The notes under the pieces were generated by a model. The model made no database searches. It worked only from the letters and a program-made list of their open reading frames with translations, and was not told the origin of the DNA. A program made the position numbers and the translations under genes. A DNA stretch of 64,000 nucleotides from Andalucia godoyi (lineage: Eukaryota > Discoba > Jakobea > Jakobida > Andaluciidae): contig VRVR01000019.1 of the NCBI GenBank assembly GCA_009859145.1, positions 155,073 to 219,072 on the forward strand. Direction: 5' to 3'. Positions 29,856 through 38,999 of the stretch are shown one piece after another. Each line of letters begins with the position of its first letter. Positions within the stretch are counted from its first letter, which is position 1.

Positions 29856-30728
29856 GTGGAATCCTGCTGATGTGGAGATCCGTCAAATGTTTCCTTTGGT
29901 ACCGGGGGGGGGGGGGGTCTAAAGAATACGCAACTAAAATGCGATCATCCGACACACACTGCGACAAATGTTGTTCGAACTCATCGACTTGGCATATGAT
30001 TACCAGCCAGAAGGATCCGGTTTTGTAATCGACGGAAACATCGGTCTGGCAATTTACCTTCTCTTAAATCTGAAAGATCCAGAAACCCAATCGTCCCATG
30101 AAGCCGCGTGCTGCTTCGACATTTCAAGGTTCTCGATGTTTGCGCAAGTGGCTGACGATGACGATGACGATGATGTTGCGGATACGTCTTCCGTCTCATC
30201 AACCAGTGATCAAGAAGAAGAGCTGAGGGAAAACGGACCGGTGGCTGTCTTTCTAGAACAGGATGCGCCATCGGCATGGTCGTTTGAAAATGAAACTGAT
30301 TCTGCAGCAGCCATGATCTGCAGGATGTGTCAACCTTCGTAAATCGTAAAACATACTGAGCATCAAATATGGCAGAAAGGGCTGGCGTCGTCTGACGAAT
30401 CCTACTCAGGACGCGGATGTCCAGGACCGAGAAGATCAAAGGCAGTTCATTTGCAGGCTGAAGCCATTTGCACATCCGAGTGTCAGCATGAGAAGGAGAG
30501 AACGATAGTATTCGAGACCCAGGACTTTGGCAGGTTGAATAACGGGATTTCAGGAGGGAAAGCATCCTGCATTCAATTGAAGTGCTTGCAGTGTAGACAA
30601 TTTGTGCTGGGGGTTTTTAGGGACCGCTCCGCAAGGGCTGGAAAACGAAATTTGGTGGAAGGATTGCGTTGTTATAGCAAAACGAAGAAACAGAAGAAGG
30701 CGAAGAGGAGAGTTCACAACATCAAGCG
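29856..30728. mobile_element. Rearranged transposon-derived region
   Basis: It holds a 14-base G run (29904-29917), the right arm of the 53-bp inverted repeat (30109-30161) and a 124-codon open frame (29968-30342) that merges unrelated sequence with that arm and an acidic run. I cannot identify a complete element, terminal repeats or target-site duplication. The final ~200 bp before 30729 would be the promoter of the cysteine-synthase-like gene. Confidence 0.5.
30109..30161 (+). repeat. 53-bp perfect inverted repeat, right arm
   Basis: Inverted copy of 29458-29510, about 600 bp away. Here it lies inside an open frame on the opposite strand and encodes the same short peptide. Confidence 0.92.
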
Positions 30729-31808
30729 ATGCAGATCATTAGAAATGTTTTTGAGGCCATTGGAAACACTCCATTGTGGGAAATCGGTTGTTTGTCGAGA
30801 GCAACGCGGTGCAGAATCTTCATCAAGGCCGAATTTTGCAATCCTGGAGGATCGATCAAGGACCGAGCAGCGCGTTCGATGATACTGGACGCTGAGGCTC
30901 GAGGAATTCTGGATCCGAGAAACCCAGCCAAGTACGGAATCACAGAGGAGACGGGCGGGAACACGGGAATTGCACTTGCGATGTTATGCCGTCAGCGCGG
31001 ATACAGGTGCATTTTGGCGGTCCAAGAAGGGATGGAGGCCTCGAAGCTGCGAATCATGGAACGTCTGGGCGCACAGATCATAACGTGCCCGAAGGATGTG
31101 GGAGTGGATGATCCCGATCACTACACAAATAAGCCACGGAGCATTGCTGCTGCGAATCCTGGGTTCTATTTCACGAAGCAGTCTGACAATTGGGCAAATC
31201 CAATGGCACACATCGACACTACCGGACCCGAAGCATGGTCACAGGTCTCCTCCTTAGCAACAGCAGGAGAAGGAGAAGGAGAAGGAGGCGAGGGGAGGAA
31301 AAAGATCATCGATGGGTTTGTGTGTTCGTCGGGAACCGGAGGGACGATCGCAGGGATGTCAAAGTTCTTGAAAGAAAAGGACGCTTCGATCCAAGTGTTC
31401 TTTATCGATCCTCCCGGGTCTGGTAATCGAGAGTACTATGAGCATGGGCGGTTCAAAGTATCAGAAGGAACCACCCATGCAGAAGGAGTGGGGTCGACGT
31501 ACCTAACGCGCAACTTCCAAGAGGCTTGCACGCGCATTGACGGTTCATTTTCATGCTCGAATGAAGAAATGGCTAAAATGAACCAGCTGATCGTCGAGCA
31601 AGAAGGACTATTCCTTGGTCCGTCTTCGGCCATGAACCTCGTCGGCACAGTCAAGCTTGCTCGGATTCTCGGTCCCGGAAAGACAGTTCTCTCCGTGGCA
31701 TGCGACGGTGGCGAGCGATACGTCTCGACACTCTGTGACCCCGAGGCCGAGAGAAGACAGGGAATCTACTTTCGAAACGTACCTAGCAATCTTTCCTGGA
31801 TCTCCTAA
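30729..31808 (+). CDS. Cysteine synthase / PLP beta-family enzyme
   Basis: A 359-residue fold-type II PLP enzyme of the cysteine synthase/cystathionine beta-synthase family. It starts with 'IGNTPL'. The PLP-binding Lys44 lies in 'NPGGSIKDRAA'. The substrate loop reads 'EETGGNTG' (about 73-80) where most members have TSGNTG. The phosphate-binding Gly-rich loop 'GTGGTIAG' is near 200, and C-terminal 'VACDGGERY' carries the cofactor-contacting region. A charged insert of GE repeats with RKK lies near 180-192. It lacks the CBS heme and regulatory domains. It resembles fungal Mcy1/YGR012W-type enzymes as much as bacterial CysK. There is no obvious mitochondrial presequence. The sulfide-transfer reaction is probable; the exact acceptor is uncertain. 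Confidence 0.85.
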   Translation: MQIIRNVFEAIGNTPLWEIGCLSRATRCRIFIKAEFCNPGGSIKDRAARSMILDAEARGILDPRNPAKYGITEETGGNTGIALAMLCRQRGYRCILAVQEGMEASKLRIMERLGAQIITCPKDVGVDDPDHYTNKPRSIAAANPGFYFTKQSDNWANPMAHIDTTGPEAWSQVSSLATAGEGEGEGGEGRKKIIDGFVCSSGTGGTIAGMSKFLKEKDASIQVFFIDPPGSGNREYYEHGRFKVSEGTTHAEGVGSTYLTRNFQEACTRIDGSFSCSNEEMAKMNQLIVEQEGLFLGPSSAMNLVGTVKLARILGPGKTVLSVACDGGERYVSTLCDPEAERRQGIYFRNVPSNLSWIS

Positions 31809-32088
31809 ATGATCCGTCACATTTCCTGAAATCTGATGCACCGTCACCATCATCAATCGGCAAGGTTGTGCGCGAAGTGCGGGCAAACCGGGTGGACCGG
31901 GAGTAAAAATCGAGATCTTTCCGCTTAAAGGTCCATTCTGTTCTTTTCTTTTCTTTTCTTACTTTCTTACTTTTTCTTCTTCTTCTTCCTTTCACCCATT
32001 CTCGTTTTTGTTCTTTCAGCATATTTTCCTTCTTGTTTTCATTTCGTTTCTGGCGTCATCATTTTTCGTGCTGCACGGTATCTGGGAA

Positions 32089-33132
32089 ATGCAGAATCGA
32101 CTGGGATTGCTGTTGTGCTTGCTCTTCTTCTTCTCTGCCTGCTGCGCTGCACAGTCGAAGACGTATGTCAATCCAGTGGTGGAAACACTTGATCTTCCTG
32201 ATCCCGGCGTGATGTTTGACACTGATACGTCCTTGTATTATGCTGCCACAACATCGCAGTCGACTCCGAATGCATACCCGATTCGATCCTCGAAGGATCT
32301 CGTGAACTGGGACGTCGTCGGTCATATTTTCCCTTCGGACAGCACTACGCGTCCCAAATGGGCCGTGACTGACTTTTGGGCTCCTGAAATCCACTCGGTT
32401 CCCGTCACAGGATCGACTTCGCATCGGCGATTTCTTGCTGTGTTTGCGGCACGCGATACCACGGGGATCCTCTGTGTTGGGCTCGCATTTTCCGACTCGC
32501 AGTCTGCGCTTGGTCCGTGGAAGGACGTTGGTGCCCCGTTCGTGAGAAATGCCTCTGTCGGCATGATCGATCCGCATTTGTTTGTCGATCCCGAGACTCT
32601 GCTTACGTATCTTGTGTGGAAAGAAGACGGAAATGGCGCACGTCCGCCTGAAAAGCATACTCCGATCTGGGCACAGCTGCTCGACACATCCAAACTGGAG
32701 CTAACGGGGTCGCGCATCAAGCTGATTGAGAATACACTGGACTGGGAAGGGCCGCTTGTCGAGGCTCCTTTTATCATCTACGCCAATGACATGTACTATC
32801 TCTTTTATTCCTGCAATGCGTTCTACAATGACAAGTACGCGGTGGGTGTTGCGCGGTCTAAATACGTACTCGGGCCCTACGAGAAGCTCGCTACCCCGGT
32901 TGTCCATTCCAATGAGAAGTGGGCAGGACCCGGCCACTGCTCTGTTGTTCCCACGCGCAGCGGAAAATCCTGGGCCATGGTCTATCACTCATGGCTGGTG
33001 CCCAATGTCGGAGCGCCAGGAGACTCTCGCTTGCTTATGGCCGACGAGCTGCAATGGACTTCCGATGGCTGGCCGCAGCTCTCCACGCTGACCAATTCGC
33101 CGTCCACCGGTCCCGTCCCGTATCCAACCTGA
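32089..33132 (+). CDS. Secreted glycoside hydrolase family 43 enzyme
   Basis: A 347-residue secreted carbohydrase. The ATG at 32089 starts a clear signal peptide ('LGLLLCLLFFFSACCAAQS', cleavage near residue 20). A longer in-frame start at 32008 would add a second hydrophobic stretch and is less likely. The five-bladed propeller motifs of GH43 are present: 'DPGVMFD' (catalytic base Asp), 'DFWAPEIH' (the WAPEI hallmark), 'DPHLFVD' (pKa-modulating Asp) and 'EGPLVEAPFIIY', containing the general-acid Glu region. GH43 enzymes remove arabinose or xylose from plant or algal polysaccharides, so an osmotrophic or phagotrophic diet is plausible. The exact substrate cannot be told from sequence. Confidence 0.88.
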   Translation: MQNRLGLLLCLLFFFSACCAAQSKTYVNPVVETLDLPDPGVMFDTDTSLYYAATTSQSTPNAYPIRSSKDLVNWDVVGHIFPSDSTTRPKWAVTDFWAPEIHSVPVTGSTSHRRFLAVFAARDTTGILCVGLAFSDSQSALGPWKDVGAPFVRNASVGMIDPHLFVDPETLLTYLVWKEDGNGARPPEKHTPIWAQLLDTSKLELTGSRIKLIENTLDWEGPLVEAPFIIYANDMYYLFYSCNAFYNDKYAVGVARSKYVLGPYEKLATPVVHSNEKWAGPGHCSVVPTRSGKSWAMVYHSWLVPNVGAPGDSRLLMADELQWTSDGWPQLSTLTNSPSTGPVPYPT

Positions 33133-33182
33133 GGGCGCATCCTGTGTACCTGCAGACGGCATGCGACTTGCCTGCGTACGTG

Positions 33183-33216
<34 letters not shown>

Positions 33217-34124
33217 TCTCTCTCTCTCTCTCTCTCTCACTCACATACTAGTCTCTACTCTCCAGCAGCACCAGCTTGAGGTCAGTTTGAGGAGTGGTCT
33301 GTTCCATGTGGCCTTTTTCGTTTTTTATTTTTTTCGGTGTTGTATTTTCTCTCTCATCTCAACGCATTAAAATCAAAGTGTCTTAGTCCGATCAATAGTA
33401 TACCATCTTTCCTCAAACGAGCTCTGTTAAAAAGGAATCTCGCTTTTAAATTTCCTCTTAACTGATTCCTTGTTTGATGCTTTGGCTTTGATCAAGGAGG
33501 AAAACAGAAAGACTGGGCTCCATTTTTGAAGAATTGTCTGCAATTGTTCGCAGAAATGACAGAATCGGCAGCTCTGTTCTTCGTGTTTGGTGCCGGGACA
33601 TTGCTGACTGCAGTACTTACTTTTGCGCTGCTTCTTGTCCGCAGAAGAAAGATGGAAGAAGACTTTCGACAACACTACATGCAGCTCGTTTCATCGGTAT
33701 AAGCACCACACTGTGAAATTCAAGTGTTCCCTTTGGCACGCATGCTGCGCCTCAAACAGATTTTTTTTTTGGCGTAAAGGGACTTTATAAGCCAGCATCA
33801 GCGCTCATCATCGATTACAAAGGAATCGGTTGTCAATATTCGACAGTGTCTCTCAGCGGGCCCTCGACCTGCACACGTTCAGCCATACTATCCGATGATG
33901 CCACAGTCGTCAACCAGACCTTTGGGTTGGAGGGTTATACAGTAAACTGCTGCATCATAGACTCGTGATGAACGACGGCAACGCCCCCATTCGTCGTTCG
34001 TCATTCGACAGCCCGTTTTCCTGCCGTAGTCTGCTTCTGTGATGCATCAAAACAGTGTCTGCAACCTGTTTTTAATTTAAAAAATATGAATATTAATGCA
34101 GGTTGTTAGGGGACACCCATTTCA
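33133..34124. other. Intergenic region with TC/AC microsatellite
   Basis: A (TC)n(AC)n(TC)n tract lies at 33185-33242. A 48-codon hydrophobic frame at 33556-33702 is listed separately. The remainder is AT-rich and shows no conserved sequence that I recognise. Confidence 0.45.
33556..33702 (+). CDS. Possible 48-residue single-pass membrane protein
   Basis: A short frame starting with ATG and ending in TAA. It encodes a hydrophobic segment ('LFFVFGAGTLLTAVLTFALLLV', about residues 7-28), then a basic stop-transfer 'RRRK' and an amphipathic charged tail. The frame also stays open for 25 codons upstream without an ATG ('DQGGKQKDWAPFLKNCLQLF'), so it could be the last exon of a split gene. No family was recognised. 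Intact hydrophobic/basic patterning in an otherwise non-coding stretch is the only support. Confidence 0.35.
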   Translation: MTESAALFFVFGAGTLLTAVLTFALLLVRRRKMEEDFRQHYMQLVSSV

Positions 34125-35486
34125 ATGGCGGAACGGATTGTGTGCAACACGCTTCACGAATGGTTTCCGTCATTGCAGTCGCGCGTTAGTGTGGCCCAGT
34201 TGCTGGTTTCCGAGAGCTCGTCCGCATCGCACTCGCTCTACGTGACGATTTTCAGCGAGATCTACGCATCGCAGTTACGGCCGTTCCTGTTGGAGGCAAG
34301 AGCACAGCGGTCGGTTCTCATCTTGCAAAATGCACGGCCTGCACGCATTGCAGCGTTCGACGAGCTGTTTCGCATGCGCTTCGTGGAAAAGGTAAAGGAG
34401 CTTGCGAACATGCCACGCGCGCCGTCGCTCTTTCACATCCTATCAGCCATTTGCAAACAACGTCGCAGCGCTCTGCAGCACCAGCACCAACAGCACAAAA
34501 AAATTGAAGCGGAGAGCGGAGAGAAGACGGAGGAGCAGGAGGAAGAGAAAAAAAATTGGAGCTGTGCTACAAAATCATCTCGTCCGGCTTCTTCGACATC
34601 GTCAGGCGCTCGTATTCTACTGGAGCTGCGACTTTTGCAGTCAGACGATGGATCGCAAGAATTAGAGGATGAAGATCGAGAAGATCCGCTTGGCTTGGTG
34701 CAATTCCTTGCGTTTGAGCAGGATGCGCTGGAGAGCTTGCTTCGGCGGAAGTTGCCGCAATCTGGGACCCGCTTGTCGCTGGGACGCATGAGTCGACTGA
34801 TTACTCGATTCGTAGACCAGAATTCGCAGTTGCAGCGCCATCTGTGCACGATGCACAGAGAAGCAGAGATGGTGCCTTCACACAGCGGACGCAGCTGCAC
34901 CTCGGGTGAAGAGGGAGATGTTGCAAATATTATGAATCGTGTGTATCGCACGCTGCTGCATCTTTTGAGCACGCTCGAAACAACTTTGGAGTTCCTATCA
35001 ACTGCTAGCTTGTCTCTCGCTGCGACATCGCCATCGCCATCGCCATCGCCATCGCCATCAAGACTGTCAGCGCTCTGTAGGGCGGTACCATCACCAGCCG
35101 AAAGCATGGTCCGGTCACATGCGACAAGCCGACTGTCCTGTGCTCTGCAGAGGATCCTAGATTCACATGTCACCGAAGACGTACTGGACTCTCTGTCGCA
35201 GCTTGCCTCTGTTTCTTCTCTTCACCCACGTCACCTGCAACCACCATATTTATCGTTTGCGTCGCCCTGTCCACGATCCATGTCCTCGCCGCTGCCGACG
35301 TTGCCCCCACTGCAGACCGAAAGCGCAGATGAGAGCGCAGACGCAGACGTGAGTGAATATCAAAGGCTTGCCAAGATAGCCCAATCCATCATTGCGTCCT
35401 TTGAATCTTTGCAGCGCGATTCGACCGCCGAGTCTCTCTCTGCATTTTGCACTCTCCTCGCAAATCTCGATGGCAGCAACCCGTAG
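34125..35486 (+). CDS. Uncharacterised helical protein
   Basis: A 453-residue protein that I do not recognise. The N-terminal ~125 residues look like a compact helical domain ('TLHEWFPSLQSRVSVAQLLV', 'IAAFDELFRMRFVEKVKELA'). A Lys/Glu/Ser-rich linker (about 125-165) follows, then a second helical part (about 170-300) and a Ser/Pro-rich tail with an (SP)n run near 305-315. It has no signal peptide or membrane segment. Coding is supported by length, a clean ATG and the absence of long competing frames. It could be a fast-evolving subunit of a conserved complex, but I have no family match. Confidence 0.6.
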   Translation: MAERIVCNTLHEWFPSLQSRVSVAQLLVSESSSASHSLYVTIFSEIYASQLRPFLLEARAQRSVLILQNARPARIAAFDELFRMRFVEKVKELANMPRAPSLFHILSAICKQRRSALQHQHQQHKKIEAESGEKTEEQEEEKKNWSCATKSSRPASSTSSGARILLELRLLQSDDGSQELEDEDREDPLGLVQFLAFEQDALESLLRRKLPQSGTRLSLGRMSRLITRFVDQNSQLQRHLCTMHREAEMVPSHSGRSCTSGEEGDVANIMNRVYRTLLHLLSTLETTLEFLSTASLSLAATSPSPSPSPSPSRLSALCRAVPSPAESMVRSHATSRLSCALQRILDSHVTEDVLDSLSQLASVSSLHPRHLQPPYLSFASPCPRSMSSPLPTLPPLQTESADESADADVSEYQRLAKIAQSIIASFESLQRDSTAESLSAFCTLLANLDGSNP

Positions 35487-35768
35487 GTCGGTGGCTTTTG
35501 AACTTCGAAAAAGATGCCACATATGTACATAAGGCTGTATGGTTGACTGTTATTAAACTTCTTTTTTTTTTTTACTTGACGAGTATGAGAAAAAAAACCG
35601 GAAAATGAGAAGACGTTTGTAATTATCACGAGCACAGACATTGAAAACACACAGACACACGCAAACATGTAATAGAAGAAGAAAATCGAGAGTAAGAGAG
35701 TGAGAGGAAAATATCGAATCAGCAAAAATGAAAACACGGAAAAAATTACAGCGCAGCGGTTTGTCATT

Positions 35769-38700
35769 TTAGGATCGTCGGACGTCAGGATGCTCGACGC
35801 GTCCCTGGTGAGCCGAGTCTCGGATTGCGGACTCGGAATCCTGATGGACAAGTTTCTGGTCGCCCGGACCAAGATCTGGGTGCTGGGTGGTCGGGGACCT
35901 TGGCGAGCCGTCTTCAGAGCCAACTCGCTTGTGCGGTTGCGCCTGCGGTACAGAAAGGTACGTTTGTCCGTCAGCAGACTGGAGCCAGGACGCATAGGCG
36001 CCCTTTGATGTCGGATTGAGATGCGGGTTAGGGTCTGCACCTGCAGCATCGACCTGTTCCCAATACCTCTTGTTTGCGACGAGTTGTTCAAAGCAAAATG
36101 TAAAAGACTTGTCAAAGTTTGCAAGCGCCTCGAACAGCGGCAGGGTGATGAAGTTTGCGAATCCGATCTGGCACTTTGCAAACTTTGTGTCACGTGAGCA
36201 GAACGGTGAGATCGATAGTCCAATCTTGGTTTCGTGGTCTCCCTGCTTGAAAAACTCCTCCATGATGCGGTCTGTCCATTGCAGATAAAGCGGCTGGACC
36301 TTTGCAATATTGGAGACATCCGACGCCTTGATGAAGATCGAGAGCATGAGCTTCATTTCCTCGGGCGTCTTCGGCTTGAATTTCTCTCCGCTAGGCCGCA
36401 CCAACTGGGTCTGGTACTTTCCGAGGTACTCAAAGTGTCGCCCAAGATCTGTTGCAAGAATCAAGGTGATGATAATGTCTCGGATCTGGAGTCGTGTTTC
36501 CATGGGCAAGTCATCAATGAAGTTATTCTCCGCCTTGAGCAGCAGCGCAAATGTTGTTGAGCAGTGATGCATCTCGAGCACCGCCTGATTGGAATACAAC
36601 AAGGCAAGTGGAGACATTGTCTTGATCTGGAATGGGTTTGCCAAACCGGGATGGTCTACATCGTGCGCCACGGTTGCGATAATCACCGCAAGAATCTCGA
36701 TATCCGACAACAATTCCCGGAACCCGCCGTGCTCCAGGAAGAAGATGGTCGACTGAAGCACATCGGCTGCATGCGTCGAATTGTGGTATGGATTGTCGGC
36801 ATGATAGTGAGCCTCGACATCCGTGAAAAAGTTCTTTGCTCGAACCTCGGAGATCGACAGGCGATCAAAGAGACCATACTTGTACATGCACCCCAGCGCC
36901 ATTGCATACAACGGCCGCCCATTCGCGCGACGAGCGAAGTCAAACACATCAAAGTCCCATCGCACCAAATTCGCGTCCACCGCAGCAATCAGGGCGCGGG
37001 GGTCCACTTCCGGAGCCGCTCGTGCCAGGGCAGACAGACCATAGGTCATAGCAGGCTCCCCGCCATTAGGATCCGCCGAGACCGACTTACGACGCTTTGC
37101 AAACTGCAGGACAGATCGCACAATTGTCTGCTCACGGGCTTCCTTATCTGCATTCTCATTGCCATTCTCGTCATCATCATCCTCGCTGTTGGCCGGGTTC
37201 GACGTCGCAAGTTCCTCCACCATGTAGCGCAGTGCCTCGTCATCTGTTGCACTGATCGATCGTTGGCTTCCGCCTCCATTTGCATCGCCATTGTTCTTGT
37301 TGTTTTTGTTGCGACGATTGCGACGGGACCGTTCGAGGAATTCAGGGCGGAAGAAGCGATGCGAAGAAAGAACGTCCTGGACATAGTCAAAGTCCTCGAC
37401 GGACATCTGCGACCCCTCAAGGAGCGACGGGTTCTTGAGAGCCTGCGTTCGGAAGTGCATGAACAAATCCACGACTTTGCGGATCGGCAAGACCGTGTCG
37501 TCCGCCACAACAGGTGCCCCTGATCCAGGAACAATTGACCCGCTGACGGAAGCGTTCGCCGAATTTGGTCCACGCGTGCGCATCGTGCGATACGACGACC
37601 GAGATCGTGACTGCTGCAGTCCCGAGTAGGGTGCCGGTATATTCCCCGTCGCACCCGTACCAGTCGTCGCTAGTGAATCCCCGGCATTCGCAGCAGTACC
37701 TGGAGCTGAAACGGGTGCTGGAGCAGCGGCTGCAGCGGTTACAGGTGCTGGTTCGGCCGCGACCTCTGCAGTGCCGTCGGTGCGATACGAGGCTGGATGT
37801 GCGATGTTATTTCCCGCGTCAGCGTTGTTCTCATTATCATTGTCATTGTCTGCATCGTCCACAAGTTGCGAATGGACCACGTCATACATGTCAATCTTGC
37901 GCTCGAGGGTGTCGACCTCAAACTGCAATTCTTCGATGCGGGCTTGCATGGTTCGCCGCTCCTCGTCCTCCATACCTGCCAATGCCGCTCCCACCGCCTG
38001 ATGCTCGAATTGTGTTGCGGCATCGTTATTCTTCATTCCAATGTTATTACCACTGCAGCTGTTGTTGTTGCTCTCGTTGAAGGAATCCTCATCATTATAC
38101 CAGTCGTCCATAATGCTGTTGCCGTTGCTGTTGTTGTTATTGCCGGAAGAAATGAAGCTTGACTTTTGGTTGTTATTGAAGGAACTGGAAGAGCCGAGGA
38201 TTCCAAAGTCGTAGATGGACAGCACGAGTTCGGTAGCGATGCGGCGCGATTCCGCAGGATCGTCGACTCGCGTGAGTTCAATTGAGACGGTCTTCGGTGA
38301 CAGCGCACAGCAGCAGTTTGGAGGCCAAGCAAGCACAGATTTCTTCTGGAGAGAAGACGCGCGGAATTCACCGAGCGGGAACTTGACCACAACCGTCTTC
38401 ATCTCCGCCGTGATGGGAATACTGCTTCCGGAGGTCCGGAGCTTGTTGGAAGTCGTCGTTGTGGCGTAATTCGCAGCGGGAGCTGACGTGGAAGAAGCTG
38501 ATTTTGACAGATAGTCCGCAGACGGTCGCACAAGGAACTTGCCCATTTGGAACGACGCAGCAACAAGGGCGTAAAGCGCTGTCGTGTCCACATACTTGCG
38601 GAACATGCCCACATCTGCTCGCCAAGTCATACACGTCCGCGAATCCGTTACGTAAAAGACATCCATGCGCGGTCGACCGGCTCCACCAGACAGTCCCCCG

Positions 38701-38999
38701 CCATTCGACATTCCGTACCCCGATCCTGACCCCGATCCCGATCCTGATCCCGAAGAGATCGTCGTCGTCCCATTCTTGGCAGCCGGTGCCTGCACCTGCG
38801 ATTGCGACTGTTGTTGCGCCTGTAGCGCTGAAGAGGATCGATCGTTTCGACCATATCCGTAACACAGGTATCGGGTCTGGGCGACATCCCAGTGACCAAA
38901 CACTGGATTTGGTTTGCTTAGATCAGGGCTCTGGTCGCCAAACGGATCAAGCGTTGCCACTCCGGCACCAGATGCATCTTTGGAGGCTCCACAACCCAT
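35769..38999 (-). CDS. Class I 3',5'-cyclic-nucleotide phosphodiesterase, predicted N-myristoylated
   Basis: A 1076-residue phosphodiesterase. The PDEase I catalytic domain lies at about 660-1010. It has 'YHNSTHAADV' near 737 with the catalytic His and the metal motif 'HDVDHPGLAN' near 778, closely matching metazoan PDE families; 'IKASDVSNIAKV' carries the third metal-binding Asp. It should hydrolyse cAMP and/or cGMP. The ATG at 38999 gives 'MGCGASK', a strong N-myristoylation signal with a neighbouring Cys for palmitoylation, so membrane anchoring is likely. The upstream frame to 39074 crosses a 16-base G run. A 'ttttacag' acceptor just before the ATG suggests a 5' UTR intron. The middle ~500 residues are low-complexity Asn/Ser/Ala with one coiled coil (about 360-395). 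Confidence 0.92.
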   Translation of the reverse strand: MGCGASKDASGAGVATLDPFGDQSPDLSKPNPVFGHWDVAQTRYLCYGYGRNDRSSSALQAQQQSQSQVQAPAAKNGTTTISSGSGSGSGSGSGYGMSNGGGLSGGAGRPRMDVFYVTDSRTCMTWRADVGMFRKYVDTTALYALVAASFQMGKFLVRPSADYLSKSASSTSAPAANYATTTTSNKLRTSGSSIPITAEMKTVVVKFPLGEFRASSLQKKSVLAWPPNCCCALSPKTVSIELTRVDDPAESRRIATELVLSIYDFGILGSSSSFNNNQKSSFISSGNNNNSNGNSIMDDWYNDEDSFNESNNNSCSGNNIGMKNNDAATQFEHQAVGAALAGMEDEERRTMQARIEELQFEVDTLERKIDMYDVVHSQLVDDADNDNDNENNADAGNNIAHPASYRTDGTAEVAAEPAPVTAAAAAPAPVSAPGTAANAGDSLATTGTGATGNIPAPYSGLQQSRSRSSYRTMRTRGPNSANASVSGSIVPGSGAPVVADDTVLPIRKVVDLFMHFRTQALKNPSLLEGSQMSVEDFDYVQDVLSSHRFFRPEFLERSRRNRRNKNNKNNGDANGGGSQRSISATDDEALRYMVEELATSNPANSEDDDDENGNENADKEAREQTIVRSVLQFAKRRKSVSADPNGGEPAMTYGLSALARAAPEVDPRALIAAVDANLVRWDFDVFDFARRANGRPLYAMALGCMYKYGLFDRLSISEVRAKNFFTDVEAHYHADNPYHNSTHAADVLQSTIFFLEHGGFRELLSDIEILAVIIATVAHDVDHPGLANPFQIKTMSPLALLYSNQAVLEMHHCSTTFALLLKAENNFIDDLPMETRLQIRDIIITLILATDLGRHFEYLGKYQTQLVRPSGEKFKPKTPEEMKLMLSIFIKASDVSNIAKVQPLYLQWTDRIMEEFFKQGDHETKIGLSISPFCSRDTKFAKCQIGFANFITLPLFEALANFDKSFTFCFEQLVANKRYWEQVDAAGADPNPHLNPTSKGAYASWLQSADGQTYLSVPQAQPHKRVGSEDGSPRSPTTQHPDLGPGDQKLVHQDSESAIRDSAHQGRVEHPDVRRS

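Noticed and set aside
29968-30342. 124-residue frame as a gene
   Set aside because: It is a composite of unrelated DNA and the inverted hAT fragment.
32008-32088. N-terminal extension of the GH43 protein
   Set aside because: A clean signal peptide begins at 32089; the extra hydrophobic stretch is probably 5' UTR.
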